Part shown: piece after piece, positions 1 through 10,506 of the stretch
How the letters are laid out: every line of letters starts with the position of its first letter
How positions within the stretch are numbered: position 1 is the first letter of the stretch
Assembly (NCBI GenBank): GCA_015350385.1
Contig: WNKI01000001.1
Span: forward strand, 4,428,175 to 4,492,174
Source: Aculops lycopersici
Taxonomy: Eukaryota; Arthropoda; Arachnida; Trombidiformes; Eriophyidae
Length of the DNA: 64,000 nt
Direction: 5' to 3'
The notes under the pieces: model-generated
Seen by the model: only the letters and a program-made list of their open reading frames with translations
Database searches by the model: none
What the model was told of the DNA's origin: nothing
Position numbers and translations under genes: made by a program

Positions 1-45
1 GCAAGATGTATCATTATTATGTATTATTAAAACTCCATAAAAATC

Positions 46-51
46 TTTATT
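46..51 (-). other. Polyadenylation signal of the innexin gene
   Basis: On the minus strand this reads AATAAA, about 108 nt downstream of the innexin stop codon. It is the only canonical hexamer seen in the short 3' flank and is the likely cleavage signal. Confidence 0.5.
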
Positions 52-158
52 GAAAATACTCTCTTCTTCCTTGTGGAATATGAATAACAATCTTTATATT
101 GTGCATAATCTGTTGCCTGAAAAACAGGGTACTTATATAGTGATAATATTGCAAAGCT

Positions 159-2306
159 TTAAGCTGACTCTTGTGGCTTGATATTATTGTCATTGATGCT
201 GCTATTGTTGTCGCTATTATTGTTGTTGTGCTGGTGTCCTGAAACTTCCGGCCAATCTTTAGGGCTAGGCGCCAAGAATTCCCTTATCGAGCTCATTGAA
301 GAGTGGTGCAGGTGAGTTGGGCCTCCGATTTTTCGTTGCCTCAACAATGGATGAGGCGTTTGCCGTTGTTGTTGGGATCCGCTTGGTCCTCGTGGTTGGA
401 AATCGTAAGAAACTCGCCTTGTGGTGCTAGCACTTTTGCTCAAGTCAACAGGTAGGTTCAATTGCGATCCTGAGCCGGAAATTGTTTGCATCTCCATAAC
501 GAATGAGCCATTTGCTGTGCTGTGGCCCGAATCCGCGCTACCAAATCTCGTCAAGCTTCCGCGTCTTGCCATCAGTCTGGCTGCAAAATCCGCAGGTGGG
601 GCGCAATTGAGTGGCATCTGGCTAATTGGAGGTGCGCTGACCACTTGGCTGCAGGATGATTGTTGCTGCTGATCCGTGTAAGCACCATGGTTTTCCACCG
701 ACAATGACGATTGCGCCGACAGCGATTGACGAGGTTGCTGGTCGGGATTCATGGGAGGCTGGCGTTGATTGATGGTGCCAAATAGTTGCTGTCTCATTTC
801 AGGTGGTCCCACATCCATGGACCAGAGACGTTTGGAATATAAGCGTTTCTTCATCTTTTTAACGAGTGGCATTGAGTCGTTATTGTTGTTGCTATTGCCA
901 GCATAGTTGCCATTTGTCATGGCAGCCAGTGAGTTTCGTCGCGTCGAGGCCGCGGTAGCTAGCGATTCGTCATCAAAGGATCCTGCTCTATATACTGTGT
1001 CCCCTGTAACCAATTTGTATTTATACATACAATCGGGATCTGAGAGCGGATCAAAACCTTCGCCAACTCCAAGTGCCTTCTTGAGTTCCAAATGAGCCCG
1101 AATCTTATCCGCCACCGAGGTGACTATCTCGCGCATTATCAACGGGTCTAGATTCTCCGCGACCATGTAGAACAGGAACCAGTCGCCGACGTCGCAATGC
1201 TTGCAAATCACTCTAATGTCCATCTCATTAGACAGCTTACATCTCGATATCAAACCCTTGCAGCGAACACTCTCCGAAACAATGGCAAACAACCTGTAGA
1301 TAATGACTAAAAGTGTGAGGATGGCCAATACGAGAAACCAAAACCAGAGTGCAATATAAATTTTCTCATTGATTATATTCAATGGTAGCAAGCATAGGGC
1401 ATCGTGTTTTTGGACATCACCTGAGCTTCCAAAATCGTAGTAGGTGCACTTGGTCATTCGTGGAAATATGAAGGTCATTGGATCAACGCTTGTTCTTGGG
1501 ACATGAGCATTTGCAAGCTTGTTGTTCGTGGATGTAGCTGTCATGAATGGAATATTTGGTTTGATGGATGATAAAGTTGCATTGTTGCTCTCAAAATTGG
1601 ACGACGATTGTGATACTTTAGAATTGAGACCAAATTGGCTGGATAGAGTTGAGGACGAATATTGCATGACATCGATGCCGTAGCGTAGGAATTGACCATC
1701 GAAGAATTTGTTTGTGGCCCAAAGTTGGCCTATTAGATTGAGCAGGCAGATGAACTCGCAAAGGAAGTATTTGAGCGCGTAGCGCTTGTGACAACCTAAA
1801 TGGTCATGAATGTAGTCGACCACAATGTCGCGCTTCTTAATGCGATCCTGATCGCTGAGCACAGCAATCCGTAGGCCACCTGTTATTGCCTTAATCAATC
1901 CATTCTCCCACACCTTCCACAGATAATAGGGCAGGTGAAAGAGGAGTCCTTGAACAAAGAGTACAATGCCTACCCATTGGTAGTAGGCGAACATTTTCAC
2001 CTCCCGGCCGCGTGTATTGTCGATGCACGGATAGGGAACATCAAAGCCAACTTGTTGCTGATTACAGGATTGAGGAACGGTGAATGTACTCTGGACCCAA
2101 CAGAAGGAGTTTAGCAGTGAATCGGGCAGTTTGTCAACTGAGTGGCACTCAATTGGTTGACCAACATATTGTCTTGCCGTAATAATGAGACTGAATGACA
2201 CCAGAAGAGTTGAGGTGAAGAACCAATGGCAGCGGAAGATGGCATTGTCAATACTTATGTTTCGCCTCTTGACCACAAGCCGAAGGCCACTGAAGATGTC
2301 CAGCAT
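159..2306 (-). CDS. Inx: Innexin gap-junction channel protein with long tail
   Basis: Forms hexameric gap-junction or hemichannels in the plasma membrane. The 715-residue single-exon frame starts at ATG 2306 with an innexin N-terminus (MLDIFSGLRL). Four membrane segments lie near residues 28-47, 108-130, 178-198 and 315-340. The family signature YYQWV sits at residues 108-112, at the start of the second helix. The first extracellular loop has four cysteines (54, 69, 81, 94), where two or three are usual. The second loop has C287 and C305 in the usual KCTYYDFGSSGDVQ...ALC context. This loop also carries roughly 50 extra Ser/Asn-rich residues (about 217-272). The C-terminal tail after residue 340 is about 375 residues, rich in Ser, Gln and Asn, so the protein is almost twice the usual innexin length. 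The family is certain; the paralogue is not. Confidence 0.93.
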   Translation of the reverse strand: MLDIFSGLRLVVKRRNISIDNAIFRCHWFFTSTLLVSFSLIITARQYVGQPIECHSVDKLPDSLLNSFCWVQSTFTVPQSCNQQQVGFDVPYPCIDNTRGREVKMFAYYQWVGIVLFVQGLLFHLPYYLWKVWENGLIKAITGGLRIAVLSDQDRIKKRDIVVDYIHDHLGCHKRYALKYFLCEFICLLNLIGQLWATNKFFDGQFLRYGIDVMQYSSSTLSSQFGLNSKVSQSSSNFESNNATLSSIKPNIPFMTATSTNNKLANAHVPRTSVDPMTFIFPRMTKCTYYDFGSSGDVQKHDALCLLPLNIINEKIYIALWFWFLVLAILTLLVIIYRLFAIVSESVRCKGLISRCKLSNEMDIRVICKHCDVGDWFLFYMVAENLDPLIMREIVTSVADKIRAHLELKKALGVGEGFDPLSDPDCMYKYKLVTGDTVYRAGSFDDESLATAASTRRNSLAAMTNGNYAGNSNNNNDSMPLVKKMKKRLYSKRLWSMDVGPPEMRQQLFGTINQRQPPMNPDQQPRQSLSAQSSLSVENHGAYTDQQQQSSCSQVVSAPPISQMPLNCAPPADFAARLMARRGSLTRFGSADSGHSTANGSFVMEMQTISGSGSQLNLPVDLSKSASTTRRVSYDFQPRGPSGSQQQRQTPHPLLRQRKIGGPTHLHHSSMSSIREFLAPSPKDWPEVSGHQHNNNNSDNNSSINDNNIKPQESA

Positions 2307-4776
2307 GATCCCTTCGTGTTTTTAGACTAACAATTGGTGCAATTGGCTCCTTATCTAAATCTTGCTTTGCTTATAATCTCTTGAGACGGCCCTTTCAATC
2401 AGACTTCCGGTTTTGATGTGCTGGCGGTGGTCGCGCTAAGCGCGGCGCCCACTTTTTTGAGTTGCGTCGCCCCTTGAACTTGAGCGAGATACAGTTGCCT
2501 TCTGCGATACTCGAAAACTCGCGAGGCGAGCTAGTTTTTATTCTCTCTCTCCTTCTCCCTCTGGCTATGAAGCTATTACCTGATATTGAGGCAACAGCTC
2601 TTTACCTTTGTGCTCAACGAATACCTCGATCGAGGTTTAAATACAGCTAAATATTCCGCTCGCCTTGAGGATGCTAGTTGATGGTTTGATTCTTGCGCTC
2701 GGTTGATAAATTGTCCTCTTCTTCTATGGTTGTTGTGCCGTCGTTTATGGCTTGCGATAATTAGTGGGGGCGTTGCAAGTGCATCAAAATAACCAATGTG
2801 GAACGTCGGTATGAATCGTAGGAAACAAGCTTGCTGTTATTGTTGACTATTTACTCGTGCGCAGACGAGAGCGCTAGGTGCGCCGCTATAGACGCGTTGT
2901 TGCTCTTCCTGTGGACGAAATTTGGGTCGGCAAGGCGAGCGAATTGCGCTTCACGATTCTGCATGTATTCTTTTCCTTCAAACTAACTCTTTTATTTGAA
3001 CTTTAATACAAAAAGACAAGAGACATGAAACAACATCATCAACATCAACAGCAGCGTCAAAATCAGCATCAATAACAAGAATAATAATAACTGGGATTCG
3101 ATGCTTGCGATTTCCCCTATGAGTACAGAGAGTTTAGTTGAGCTTTGGTCGGTAGTTGACTGGCAGAGTTCCTTCTTTTTACCAGGATTAGGAGGGGGAA
3201 GAGGAATAAACAAAAATAACAAAAACAACTGTAGCGCTCTCTATGCAAATCCCTCCTGATTGTCATTACGACGGACGTGCAATGATTTGAGTTCAGTATA
3301 CGAGATTCGGGGAAAAGACTTGAGGCGTATCCTCTTTTAGTTGCTCACATGGCAAGACTCACATGTAGTTTACCCTCTGCCCTCGTCGTTCTAAAGCTAT
3401 ACTTAGCTTAGCTTATGAGGCCCCAACGAGAGTTTGCGATAATCTTCGTGAAGTTGCTAGTAGCGGTAGATGTTCGCTTGTCTTCTTACTTGCTTGTTGT
3501 ATATCATTATTAGTAAGTGGCAGTAGTACTAGTGATAGTGGCAATATTCCAACGAGTCAGACGCCCCGTTGGCCTTTTACTCGACAGAATGTATGTGATA
3601 ATTATGGCTTTAACTCGTTGAACTCGCACCTTCAGCTTGCTCTAGCTCTGCTTTTTTATAAACTCCATTCCTCCCAGGATAAATTCACAATATGAGATAT
3701 AGCAACGTCTACTACTAGAAGAAGAGTTGTTGTGACACTTTCTATCCCTTCAACTCGCTTTCTTTCTCAAGGCTTCAGTTTAATTCTCATTCTCTTTATC
3801 TATCTCTCTAACACACTCCTCTATACTACATACAACTCTCGAGTTTCCTAGTCTTCGAATGAAACGCTGATTCTGCGGCTTCCAGTGACCTACTACTGGC
3901 TTGTCTCAACTCTATCTAGCTCTTTCTCTCTCTCTCTCTCCCTCTCTCCAACTCAGGACCTAGAACTGTTTGGCTGGGCGCAGACTGGACGATACCGTTA
4001 GGATAAAGTCGAAGTGGTGTTGTGGCGGTTGATGCTTTAGTGTCAAGTTTTGGTGAGAGCCAGCGTTCCTAAATTTACCTTCTCTACTCACGCCAGTCAA
4101 GTCGGTTTGAAACTCATAAGTTGGACGCCAGGGGTTCTCTCACACAAACTAACTAAAATGGCAGACTTTTAGCGTTTAGTTTCTCGACCGGGTAAATTCT
4201 AGACTAGACCGGACTAGACTAAACTGGACAAGGAGCGTGTGGCGGCCAATCTGAGTGTCCGTGTGACCCAGTCACTGCTGACTTCCTGTTTCGCCACGAG
4301 CCGTTTTGTTGGCGAGTTGAAAGAACTTTGAGTGGAGGGTTCACGCGAGTTTATTTGAGTCAGTAGTGGTGGCAGTGGCAGCTGGAGTAATAGTAGTGGT
4401 AGAAACAGTTGAAGCAACAACAACAACAACAACCACCACCACCACGAACGCCTCTAGTATGCCACAAACGGCACACGCGCACTAGCTGCATCCAATAAGT
4501 AGGCCAACTACTAGGCCTCACATTCTGGCCAACGTGATGGACGACAAACCCTTTTGGCCAAGGCGCAAGCGCCATGCTCTAAGCTCGAGCATACTGAGGT
4601 CTAGGCGAACGCGTTGCGCCTAAGGGCGCTACTCTCTCCCCAGCGCTTCATCATCTCCACTCCTCGCGTCTTTCCTCTCCTCTCGAGCGCATAGTTCCTC
4701 GACCCCTGAAACAAACAAGATAGTGAGCGCGTATGACGCACACTTTATATATATATTTGAGTTAGAATTGTGCGGA
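2307..4776. other. Intergenic region between innexin and EXTL3 genes
   Basis: No frame longer than about 80 codons and no recognisable protein, tRNA or rRNA motif. It holds the innexin 5' flank, pyrimidine-rich tracts with a (TC)n run near 3925-3950, and CAA/CCA repeats near 4415-4445. The EXTL3 3' flank at the right end has a TATAAA-like variant, but I saw no canonical AATAAA. Confidence 0.6.
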
Positions 4777-7332
4777 CTAAACAAATTTAAAACACTTTTG
4801 CTTGTTCTGTGGAAGTCGTGTCTTGAATAGGATTGAATCGGATCTATGCTGTGTACTTCGCAATGGCATGTATCCATAGATTGAAGCGAACGTATTGAGA
4901 CACTCGTGGCGTTCGCGAAAGTGTGAGTCGTCCTCGGATAGGCTGGTTGTGCAGCCGGCACAATGGAATGTCCACCTGCTCGTTACCTTGATCGGCGGTT
5001 GCCTGGTTAGATGGGCGACTAGAAAGTTCATCGCAATATCCTCGCAATTCATAAATTTATCCACCAGCTTTCTAATTACTTCCGGCATCTCAAAACTGTA
5101 CAAGTAGGTGTAGTACTTGTGAAAGAAAGCACCACCCGTGAGAACCATCGATAGCTCACAAGAGTGATTAGAACTGTAAGTCCATGCTCCTATGTCATTA
5201 TCCCAAGCGTGATATCTTCCAGGGAAGCCAACGATGCGCTCGCGCGACTGTCGCCAAACCCGGAAGGCAAATACAATTTCGTCCGGTCTAAGTGGAGTAT
5301 CGTCGTCAAGCGAGAGTATGGCATCTGTTTCTATCTCATCATAGGGTAAAAAGCGATTGTTCAAACTGTTCCGCTCAACCTGAACTAAAACAATGGGCAC
5401 GCCAACATCGGGCCAAACCAGATCCCTTGCCGGTGGCCTTTTATCATCGTTCCAGACAACGAGTATTTTGTTCAAGTAGGCCAGTCCCTTTAAACGCTCC
5501 AGGGTTTTCATTAGTAGCGCCCGGCGCTGGTAGGTCAGTATGACAATGGTAAATTGTTCATTATAATAATCGCCGCCCAGTGAACGGGAAAACTCTGCTC
5601 CCGATCCGCCTAGACCATCGTTGATTGGCCTAAATCCTCCATGTTCAGGCGACATGTATTTAAATTCAGATGGTGGCAATGGATCATTTGGGTGACTTGG
5701 ATAGACTTGAAGCGAAATTGAACGCATCGGGCTGTTCCAAATCTCATAATTTGATGTCAAAGCTAGAGTTAAATTTCTCCTAAATCTACGTGACGGGAAT
5801 GGGGCCTCGCGTGGGCCTAGCATGTCGTTGTTACTTGGCACTAACTGGGTTAAGCTCTCCCTTGTTTCGATGCAACTTGTTTGCGTGCAATTAGTGTCCA
5901 AATTAAGTGTATAGTCTCTACTGTGCACCTGTGTTTTATAATCTAACACAGTCGGAGGCGGATAGTTGAAGCGTTCTAAACTTATCACAGTGATTAGTGT
6001 ATCAAGTATTTGTTTTGTTGTTGCTAGATGATTTTCAAATATTCTACGCCCATGATACTTGAGTTCGTAGAGATCGGAGATATCTATTGACCTCAATATA
6101 AAATGAATCTCTGGTAGGCGAGGAACAGGGATTATAATTGCAGCTTTACGCCAATCTATCACCTCATCAAAAGGGAGGCGCACTTTGTTGCGGCCCAAAA
6201 TGACAGGTATTGTACCTTTGGCTAGCGAGTGATATAACAAGTCATATTCATACCGCTGCTGTTCTTGATGATACTGATTAGGCAGTATAATGTGGAAGAC
6301 TGATGATTCAATTACTTTCCCCACCTCATCAGTCGGCTCGTCTTGCCCGTTATTGTAGGAGAACCAGAATGAATCATCGATAGAGTTCCTATGCACTACC
6401 TGTAAAATTTCCTTCAATTCAGAACTGTCCACCGCATTGTTGCCAATATAAGAGGCGAGATACTTTCTCTCGAGCGGACTTTGTGGAGGTATGGCATTGA
6501 TTACTTCGTTATAGTATTCTGGTTGCTTCCAAACACTCGGTAGTATTATATCTAGATCGTTACGGAATGTTCCTTTCTTGAAGTTTGATGATGCAATTAC
6601 TACCTTTTTGTTGCCCTGTAAATCTATATCTACACCATTCCCCATGAGATCTAAAATTGCATGATTGTGTTCGTTGCTTAAATTGCTTAGTTGCTGAGAT
6701 ACTGGTGATTCAATCAATGTGATAACTATGCAGGCATCGCCTTTGTTTGAGGTATATTGTCGATGATTTTTGAGGACATCGCATGCTGCCGATCTCTCAG
6801 AACGCGAAACGTCATCAGTCAAATAGAATTTAAAACCTCTAGTCAATGGGCACCTAGATAGATCAAAGATACAGTCGTCCGTTTCTATGCTTGGAACTCT
6901 ATCAAGATCTTGAGATTTCAGAGGATTGAAAATGATGGGTGCTATCCTATCGGCCTCGCATGTCCTGTCAAACTTTTGTTTACGATTTGCGGAAATGTCC
7001 AACTCTAGTTGTCTCAACTGAGCCTTGCTTTTTAGAATCTGATTATTGAGCTTCTCATTTTTTATGGTTAGGGATGACTTCTCTTTCAATATCTTCCTCT
7101 TCTCACTTGCAATAGACGATAGTTCATTCCTTATGGACGTCTTAATCCGTTTCAGATCCTCAATTCTCAGAGTCAGTTCATCTATTTGTGTATCATGACT
7201 GATAGTCCTCCGATTCTTGGCTGTACTACGAGGTCCTGATGATATTTGGGGTCTTGTGTAGAAGAGTATAAGTAATATTGCACAAATCAATAAGATAGCT
7301 TTCTGATTGATGCAATGATAATATGGAATCAT
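4777..7332 (-). CDS. botv: Exostosin-like 3 heparan sulfate glycosyltransferase (botv-type)
   Basis: Type II Golgi/ER membrane glycosyltransferase of the EXTL3/Brother of tout-velu family, which starts heparan sulfate chains by adding GlcNAc to the proteoglycan linker. The frame is open from a TTG at 7455, but the first ATG is 7332, giving 851 residues. A short cytosolic head is followed by one membrane anchor (residues ~12-25). Next come a coiled-coil stem (~45-120), as in EXTL3, an exostosin (GT47-like) domain (~165-480) and a C-terminal GT64 domain (~590-825). The GT64 domain begins FTIVILTYQRR, has the metal-binding LDDDT motif near residue 674 and ends with the Cys-rich FHCAGC segment. 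Length is close to the family norm (about 900). It shares a roughly 230-bp head-to-head promoter region with CCDC25. Confidence 0.92.
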   Translation of the reverse strand: MIPYYHCINQKAILLICAILLILFYTRPQISSGPRSTAKNRRTISHDTQIDELTLRIEDLKRIKTSIRNELSSIASEKRKILKEKSSLTIKNEKLNNQILKSKAQLRQLELDISANRKQKFDRTCEADRIAPIIFNPLKSQDLDRVPSIETDDCIFDLSRCPLTRGFKFYLTDDVSRSERSAACDVLKNHRQYTSNKGDACIVITLIESPVSQQLSNLSNEHNHAILDLMGNGVDIDLQGNKKVVIASSNFKKGTFRNDLDIILPSVWKQPEYYNEVINAIPPQSPLERKYLASYIGNNAVDSSELKEILQVVHRNSIDDSFWFSYNNGQDEPTDEVGKVIESSVFHIILPNQYHQEQQRYEYDLLYHSLAKGTIPVILGRNKVRLPFDEVIDWRKAAIIIPVPRLPEIHFILRSIDISDLYELKYHGRRIFENHLATTKQILDTLITVISLERFNYPPPTVLDYKTQVHSRDYTLNLDTNCTQTSCIETRESLTQLVPSNNDMLGPREAPFPSRRFRRNLTLALTSNYEIWNSPMRSISLQVYPSHPNDPLPPSEFKYMSPEHGGFRPINDGLGGSGAEFSRSLGGDYYNEQFTIVILTYQRRALLMKTLERLKGLAYLNKILVVWNDDKRPPARDLVWPDVGVPIVLVQVERNSLNNRFLPYDEIETDAILSLDDDTPLRPDEIVFAFRVWRQSRERIVGFPGRYHAWDNDIGAWTYSSNHSCELSMVLTGGAFFHKYYTYLYSFEMPEVIRKLVDKFMNCEDIAMNFLVAHLTRQPPIKVTSRWTFHCAGCTTSLSEDDSHFRERHECLNTFASIYGYMPLRSTQHRSDSILFKTRLPQNKQKCFKFV

Positions 7333-7563
7333 CGTGACTGGTGGATCCTGGTGATTTAGTTCGACAACCGAGTCCCAGTGTTGCACGAGCTGTGCAACAC
7401 TGGGGGTTGCAAATCCGCTTGAGAAAAAACTTCGTTCCCCGTCGATAAACGGCAACGTGACTTTATCGTTTTTGTCATCTTTTAATCAATGAATTGCATC
7501 AAAATTAGAGATTTATTTATATATATCCTAGGTCATAATCATACTTCATAGAATACCACCAAG
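7333..7563. promoter_or_regulatory. Shared divergent promoter region (EXTL3 / CCDC25)
   Basis: The two start codons lie 230 bp apart on opposite strands, so both promoters must fit here if the 5' UTRs are unspliced. A T/A-rich stretch at about 7510-7527 contains TATATATA, roughly 40-55 nt upstream of the CCDC25 ATG. The CCDC25 start is flanked by a good Kozak context (ACCAAGATGG). A short self-complementary stretch (CCCAGTGTTGCACGAGCT / GTGCAACACTGGG) lies at about 7374-7404. No transcription start can be proved from sequence alone. Confidence 0.4.
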
Positions 7564-8196
7564 ATGGTGCTTTATTTCAAATCAAACGTCGTCCAACCGG
7601 AGGCGCAAATCTTCATGGGAAATGACAAGCACGAAAACGAAGATTTGATCAAGTGGGGATGGCCCGAGGATATCTGGTTCCACGTTAGTAAACTTTCCTC
7701 GGCTCACGTATATTTAAGACTTCGAGAAGGCGAATCCATAGATAATATTCCAAGTTCCCTACTCGACGATTGCTGTCAGCTGGTGAAGGCGAATAGTATT
7801 CAAGGCAATAAGATGAATGATGTAGAGATTGTTTATACCCCGTGGGAAAACTTGAAGAAGAGTGCCTCTATGGATGTAGGACAAGTTTCCTTTCACAATG
7901 AGAAGGAAGTTAGAAAAGCAAAGGTGGAGAAACGAATTAATGCAATCATCAATAGGTTGGAGAAAACAAAGGTAGTAATAGATAATGTTGATTTACGAGG
8001 TCAACGAGAGGAGAGGGATAAGAAAGAAAGAACCAAGCAGCACCAGTCGATGAAGGAGCAGAAACAGAAGGAAAAGGAGGAACAAAAGCGCAAAGAGGAG
8101 CATAAAAGGTTACAAAGTTATGAATCAGTTATGAGATCGGACAAGATGATGTCTAACAAAAATGTCAATGTAAATCTAGACGACGATTTTATGTAA
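7564..8196 (+). CDS. CCDC25: Coiled-coil domain-containing protein 25
   Basis: The frame encodes 210 residues and closely follows animal CCDC25 (about 208 residues) along its whole length. It begins MVLYFKSNVVQPEAQIFMGN and has an NFACT-R/DUF814-like domain (~1-110) with IWFHVSKLSSAHVYLRL and IVYTPWENLKK. A highly charged coiled coil (~118-190) rich in KE/KR dipeptides follows, ending in an acidic DDDFM tail. In mammals this protein has been described as a plasma-membrane sensor of extracellular trap DNA; the role in arthropods is not established. Start at ATG 7564 has a strong context. It is convergent with NSF; the stops are only 60 bp apart, so the 3' UTRs probably overlap. Confidence 0.93.
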   Translation: MVLYFKSNVVQPEAQIFMGNDKHENEDLIKWGWPEDIWFHVSKLSSAHVYLRLREGESIDNIPSSLLDDCCQLVKANSIQGNKMNDVEIVYTPWENLKKSASMDVGQVSFHNEKEVRKAKVEKRINAIINRLEKTKVVIDNVDLRGQREERDKKERTKQHQSMKEQKQKEKEEQKRKEEHKRLQSYESVMRSDKMMSNKNVNVNLDDDFM

Positions 8197-8210
8197 TATA
8201 TAAAATACAA

Positions 8211-8234
8211 GAAAACGAAAACGAAAACGAAAAC
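8211..8234. repeat. (GAAAAC)4 short tandem repeat
   Basis: Four exact GAAAAC units lie in the 60-bp gap between the convergent stops of CCDC25 and NSF. They are therefore probably within overlapping 3' UTRs. Confidence 0.85.
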
Positions 8235-8256
8235 TCTTGATCAATATCATAATAAG

Positions 8257-10506
8257 TTAAAACTGGATGCTTCCAATGTTATCTAACCTAGACGTTAGAT
8301 CCTTCATGACCAGACCCTGCGAATGTATAAGTTCTAGGAACAACTTAACACGATCCTGTGGCGACTCCGGAGTTGTGGCCTGAATGAGATCCTCCAACTC
8401 TTTGATACCCATTTTGAAGGGAATGTTCTGAAGAGCTTCCACAAGTTCGGCTCGTTGATCTGGTGAAAATTGGGAAGGATTCATCAAGTTCAAAGCTCGA
8501 GCGACCTGCTCTGCTCTCATAAGGGTTGGTACCTTGACAACTCGTTTGAACATCTTGATTAGTTGTAGCTCCTCGAGGACACCTTGATGGGGACAGGTGC
8601 AGATAACGAGTAATTTGTGTCCAGGTTGCAACGAGAGATTCTTGAGACCACGGAATGCTAATCGGAGAGAGTTTGAGAATCTACCGCTAGCATGATATTC
8701 GAACAGAGCATCCAGGTTGTCTATCACGATACAACTTAGCTCAGACTTGGCCGCATCGTCAAAGAGTTTCTTAAGCATCTCAATTCTACTCAACTCTGAC
8801 TGGCCCATAAAGTTTCTATCCAAAAAGAATCTTGTAAACGGAAATTGGGCTTGCTTTGCCATATTAGCAGCCAAGGTGGTTAGACCTGAACATGGATCAC
8901 CAGTGAATACCATGAAGTAGGGAGTGCCTGGCTGTAGGTCTTGTAAAATCTTGGTGCACCTCTCGCGATTTGTTGTAATGATTGGGTCCCAATCAATCAT
9001 CGGCATCGCTAGTCTACTCATCTGATCTTCTGAGGCGCCTAGCGCTGGTTTGATCTCTTGCAAGGCTTGAATGAAATCTTCTCTAGTTACCTTGGCCTTT
9101 TCTAGAGCCAACTCGTCAATCTTGACGTTCTCAGTGGAAACACATCGTTGAAACATATTGTTTTTGGCGCAACGAACCAGACCGGCAATCTCAGCTCCGG
9201 TGTAGTTTTTTGTCATTGCGGCCAATTCTTCTAACTTAACACTAGAGTCTAATTTGTTGTTGTCTCTCAGCACCTTCGTGTGGATCTTGAAGATTTCCAC
9301 ACGTCCAGATTGATTGGGTAGTCCTATTTCAATGTGTACCTCAAGTCTACCAGGTCGCAAAACAGCCTCATCAATGAGATCCTTTCTGTTGGTCATACCA
9401 ATCAGAAGAACATTGTTAAGTGCTTCGACACCGTCTATTTTAGACAGTAACTGATTAACAACATTGTCACCGACGCCAGCCGAGCTAGCTGAATTGCCTC
9501 TTTGTTTGCATATTGCATCGAACTCATCGAAAATTATGAGATGTAATCCACTATGGATACCTAGTTTTGCTTGCTCATCCTCCGCCTCCTTGAATAGTGC
9601 ACGAATATTGGCCTCGGATTCACCGACAAACTTGTTCAATATTTCAGGTCCATTGACAACCTTTGGTGGGCGTGCTAGCAACATTTTACCTATTTGTCTT
9701 GCTATCAGAGTCTTACCAGTACCTGGAGGTCCATACAGAAGTACGCCCTTAACGTGATCGGAGCCAAAGGTTTGCGCTAACTGAGGTGGTAGAAGTCGGG
9801 AAACGAAGGCGTTCTTGAACAATCTGTTGAATTGTTCACTTAGACCACCGATGCCCATGTTTGAGAAATCCCAATCTTGAGTGAATATTTGTGGCGCTTG
9901 AGTTGAGGTCATGCCACCCAGTAGCTTAACAGGTGATCCCTCGGCTGGTTCGAATAAAAAGACAGTGTTCGCAGTAGTGAGACCAATTTCAACTTGCGAA
10001 GTCATGACATCCTGATTGTCTACATTAATGGCTACGAGATCCTTAACTTTTAACTCAAAAACAACTCGCTTATTGGGAAGTTTGAATGCAAATCCAATGA
10101 GTTGTCCCACGGTGAATGCCTGATTGACAAACTCTTGCGAGAACTGTTGTGCCATTTCATTAGAATCGAAGTCACGATTCGCATCTGGATTGTCTCGTTT
10201 GGTGAAGTCAACAAGAAATGTGATGCTATTCAAACATTGCGAAACTGGTTCGAATTTGTAAGGGGCAGCCTCAATCTTCGCATTCACTTGTAATCTTGCC
10301 CACTTTCTACCCGGTCCATTGAAAGCGATTTGACCGGGGCCAACATCTCGACTCTTGGCCACACTAAACACGTAGGCCTCATTCTCTCTTGGATACCTGA
10401 CTGCAATGTGCTCAAAATTTGCAAAGGCATCTTTATAATTGATGATGGCCTTGTTTGTATACGACAATTCTGTAGAGGGACAATTTGTAACGGAAAAAAC
10501 CTCCAT
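8257..10506 (-). CDS. Nsf: N-ethylmaleimide-sensitive factor with degenerate D2 site
   Basis: Hexameric AAA+ ATPase that disassembles SNARE complexes with alpha-SNAP. The 749-residue single exon starts at ATG 10506 and matches the family length. It contains an N domain (~1-200), D1 (~210-480) and D2 (~490-749). D1 is intact: Walker A GPPGTGKT (~258-265), Walker B IIFDEFDAI, sensor/arginine finger region NRKDLIDEAVLRPGR. In D2 the Walker A reads GDPCSGLTT, so the conserved Lys is Leu542 (codon 8881-8883). D2 Walker B reads IVIDNLDALF, where vertebrate NSF has a second acidic residue. D2 normally binds ATP tightly to hold the hexamer together, so this copy may be an unusual paralogue or may rely on other contacts. 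The reading frame is unbroken; a pseudogene is unlikely. Confidence 0.95.
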   Translation of the reverse strand: MEVFSVTNCPSTELSYTNKAIINYKDAFANFEHIAVRYPRENEAYVFSVAKSRDVGPGQIAFNGPGRKWARLQVNAKIEAAPYKFEPVSQCLNSITFLVDFTKRDNPDANRDFDSNEMAQQFSQEFVNQAFTVGQLIGFAFKLPNKRVVFELKVKDLVAINVDNQDVMTSQVEIGLTTANTVFLFEPAEGSPVKLLGGMTSTQAPQIFTQDWDFSNMGIGGLSEQFNRLFKNAFVSRLLPPQLAQTFGSDHVKGVLLYGPPGTGKTLIARQIGKMLLARPPKVVNGPEILNKFVGESEANIRALFKEAEDEQAKLGIHSGLHLIIFDEFDAICKQRGNSASSAGVGDNVVNQLLSKIDGVEALNNVLLIGMTNRKDLIDEAVLRPGRLEVHIEIGLPNQSGRVEIFKIHTKVLRDNNKLDSSVKLEELAAMTKNYTGAEIAGLVRCAKNNMFQRCVSTENVKIDELALEKAKVTREDFIQALQEIKPALGASEDQMSRLAMPMIDWDPIITTNRERCTKILQDLQPGTPYFMVFTGDPCSGLTTLAANMAKQAQFPFTRFFLDRNFMGQSELSRIEMLKKLFDDAAKSELSCIVIDNLDALFEYHASGRFSNSLRLAFRGLKNLSLQPGHKLLVICTCPHQGVLEELQLIKMFKRVVKVPTLMRAEQVARALNLMNPSQFSPDQRAELVEALQNIPFKMGIKELEDLIQATTPESPQDRVKLFLELIHSQGLVMKDLTSRLDNIGSIQF

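Noticed and set aside
7333..7455. Extension of the EXTL3 protein to TTG 7455
   Set aside because: First ATG 7332 gives the expected short cytosolic head before the membrane anchor; upstream residues look like 5' UTR.
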